From a virus, in the IMG/VR virus record IMGVR_UViG_3300044695_006147, positions 1 through 23,673 of that record: DNA of 23,673 nucleotides; one strand, 5' to 3'. A program made the translations under genes and the position numbers. This document shows positions 22,766-23,673 of this stretch, in pieces (the first letter of the stretch is position 1; each line of letters starts with the position of its first letter). The notes beneath the pieces are model-generated. The model was given only the letters and a program-made list of their open reading frames with translations, ran no database searches and was not told where the DNA came from.

Positions 22766-22777
22766 GTTTACAATGTT
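22756..22777 (+). terminator. Hairpin across the stop codon of the 85-aa gene
   Basis: A 9-bp stem (22756-22764 with 22769-22777) with a 4-nt loop includes the end of the coding region and part of the stop codon. No U-run of terminator quality follows, so partial termination or mRNA 3'-end protection is more likely. Confidence 0.4.
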
Positions 22778-22788
22778 TAACTTAACAT

Positions 22789-22899
22789 AAACAAGCAGAG
22801 TACATTGTACTAACTTATCTGTGCTTTTGGAGTAATTACCAAAAGTGGGAACTGGGAGCAGAGAGTGTATACATTTCATGGGTATACACCTGCTTGTTT
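22789..22899 (+). ncRNA. Predicted four-way-junction RNA of 111 nt
   Basis: A 10-bp stem (22789-22798 with 22890-22899) closes a domain with three hairpins: a weak 4-bp one (22800-22810), a 7-bp one (22824-22830 with 22839-22845) and an 8-bp one (22865-22872 with 22882-22889). The linker GGGAACTGGGAGCAGAGA between the last two is purine-rich and unpaired. It is cloverleaf-like but lacks the T-arm and anticodon signature of tRNA. U-rich sequence and a start-box follow it. Confidence 0.55.
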
Positions 22900-22911
22900 T
22901 TATTTTATAAT

Positions 22912-22920
22912 CTTTAAAAC
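22912..22920 (+). promoter_or_regulatory. CTTTAAAAC start-box, gene 4 of the array
   Basis: The box is followed by AAAACAAT and the ATG at 22929. Confidence 0.6.
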
Positions 22921-22928
22921 AAAACAAT

Positions 22929-23336
22929 ATGAAAGTATTAATAAACGATTGCTATGGAGGATATGGTATTAGCTTAGAAGCTGAACAATTATACCTTCAG
23001 AAAAAAGGAATTTCTTATGAACTTCTTGAAGAAAAATTTGGTGTAGGTAAATATCTAATAAATGGTAAAGAAACTTATCTTCAACTTAGAAGAGATGACC
23101 AAGTTCTTATAGAAGTATTTGAAGAAATTGGTTCTGAAAGAGCATCAGGTATTCATGCAGAATTATCAATTTCTGAAATACCAGATGGAGCAGATTATTC
23201 TATGCATGAATATGATGGAATAGAACATATTGATAACACATGGTTCACTTTTACAGCTGAAGAACTTAAAAATGGTTTATCAGATGAACAGTTAGAACTT
23301 GTAAGTCAAGTATCTTGTATTAAAGTAGAGTATTAA
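22929..23336 (+). CDS. Conserved phage protein of unknown function, CYGGYG family (135 aa)
   Basis: The start MKVLINDCYGGYGISLEAEQ and the later blocks LRRDDQVLIEVFEEIGSERA and EIPDGADYSMHEYDGIEHI match a small protein found in many phages and some bacteria ('K-INxCYGGFGLS ... R-D--L--VVEELG--A-G ... IPD-xDY-I-EYDG-E'), recalled from experience. Its function is unknown. The protein is acidic, soluble and full length. It lies between two structured RNAs and follows a start-box. Confidence 0.78.
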   Translation: MKVLINDCYGGYGISLEAEQLYLQKKGISYELLEEKFGVGKYLINGKETYLQLRRDDQVLIEVFEEIGSERASGIHAELSISEIPDGADYSMHEYDGIEHIDNTWFTFTAEELKNGLSDEQLELVSQVSCIKVEY

Positions 23337-23341
23337 CCATT

Positions 23342-23448
23342 TAATGTTGTAATAGCAAGCTTAAATAACTTGTGAAGACTATTGTATGCTCATGTGACAG
23401 TGGAGGAAGATGGATGACCACCTAGAGTACAATAGAATTACAACATTA
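23342..23448 (+). ncRNA. Predicted multi-branched RNA of 107 nt
   Basis: A 12-bp perfect stem (23342-23353 with 23437-23448) closes the domain. Inside are a small 4-bp hairpin (23356-23372) and a long arm, 23379-23386 with 23428-23435 (8 bp), then 23389-23391 with 23425-23427, then 23400-23403 with 23418-23421. The purine-rich tip resembles the unpaired purine run of the RNA at 22789. It begins 5 bp after the stop of the 135-aa gene and ends 8 nt before the next start-box. Confidence 0.55.
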
Positions 23449-23456
23449 TATATTAA

Positions 23457-23464
23457 TTTAAAAC
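23457..23464 (+). promoter_or_regulatory. TTTAAAAC start-box, gene 5 of the array
   Basis: The leading C of the other copies is A here. It is followed by TATATTT and the ATG at 23472. Confidence 0.5.
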
Positions 23465-23471
23465 TATATTT

Positions 23472-23673
23472 ATGATTAAAGTAACTAAACAAGAAGCAAT
23501 TGATAAATTACTTGCTAATAACTATAGAGCAATTGAAATTCTTCAAACATACGACCATGATGGTGAAGATGAAGATATATTTGTTACTATGGCTTATGTA
23601 GATAAATCACATAAACATGTACCATTAAAAGTGTTAAAACAAAACATGGATATGTATGATTTTATATACATAG
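23472..23673 (+). CDS. Small protein of unknown function, cut by the window edge (67 residues visible)
   Basis: An open frame from the ATG at 23472 reads MIKVTKQEAIDKLLANNYRA, then an acidic stretch (YDHDGEDEDIFVTM) and VPLKVLKQNMDMYDFIY to the right edge without a stop. The last base is the first base of the next codon. No family is recognised. The start-box and the structured RNA before it mark it as the fifth member of the array. Confidence 0.65.
   Translation, partial: MIKVTKQEAIDKLLANNYRAIEILQTYDHDGEDEDIFVTMAYVDKSHKHVPLKVLKQNMDMYDFIYI

Noticed and set aside
22789-22899. tRNA gene
   Set aside because: The cloverleaf outline is suggestive, but there is no TTCRA T-loop, no proper anticodon arm, and the acceptor-like stem is 10 bp.
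1-23673. Stop-codon reassignment (TAG recoding) as in some large gut phages
   Set aside because: Genes end normally at TAG or TAA and no long frame is opened by reading through TAG.
1-23673. Integrase, attachment site or other sign of lysogeny
   Set aside because: No recombinase gene, tRNA fragment or duplicated attachment core was seen in this window.

Overview
The window is part of a tailed double-stranded DNA phage genome whose host is most likely a member of the Bacteroidota. The DNA is AT-rich and almost completely packed with genes. Start codons lack Shine-Dalgarno sequences and are preceded by A-rich leaders, and boxes of the TAnnTTTG type occur upstream of some genes. Large terminase (724 aa), portal (811 aa) and putative major capsid protein (503 aa) sizes, a small HU/IHF-like gene just upstream of the terminase, and two divergent transcription blocks all resemble crAss-like phages (Crassvirales). 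That assignment is an inference from gene sizes, order and motifs, not from a database search. TAG and TAA both act as ordinary stops, so there is no sign of stop-codon reassignment.

Left block, 1-19231, all on the minus strand and read right to left. A winged-helix regulator and a tightly overlapping run of small genes (wHTH-like, HU/IHF-like, zinc ribbon and several unknowns) lead into terminase, portal, an acidic scaffold-like protein and the putative capsid protein. After these come further virion genes, interrupted by a free-standing GIY-YIG homing endonuclease. The block ends in a tail-fibre/adhesin cluster: a GGWG-type virion protein, a collagen-like fibre, a Cys-rich virion protein, a 551-aa beta-helix with one cysteine per coil, a small virion protein and a truncated BspA-like/PKD protein at the edge. 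Hairpin terminators follow the portal, the capsid gene and the abundant-looking 458-aa gene, so the operon is cut into separately controlled segments.

Strand switch, 19232-19415. This divergent intergenic region carries five copies of a TTTGATAGT-like half-site next to the winged-helix gene. It is a likely operator or iteron-type control region.

Right block, 19416-23673, plus strand. It starts with an HTH-metallophosphoesterase fusion and a 54-aa protein. It then becomes an unusual array of short genes (103, 68, 85, 135 and more than 67 aa) separated by long, strongly self-complementary noncoding DNA. Four segments fold on paper into closed multi-branched RNAs or nested stems (20754-20845, 21842-21998, 22789-22899, 23342-23448), with many simple hairpins between them. 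Every gene of the array starts 7-9 nt after the same box, (C)TTTAAAAC. The two largest noncoding stretches (549 and 687 nt) are of a size known for large structured phage RNAs. This alternating structured-RNA, box and small-gene layout is the most novel-looking part of the window.
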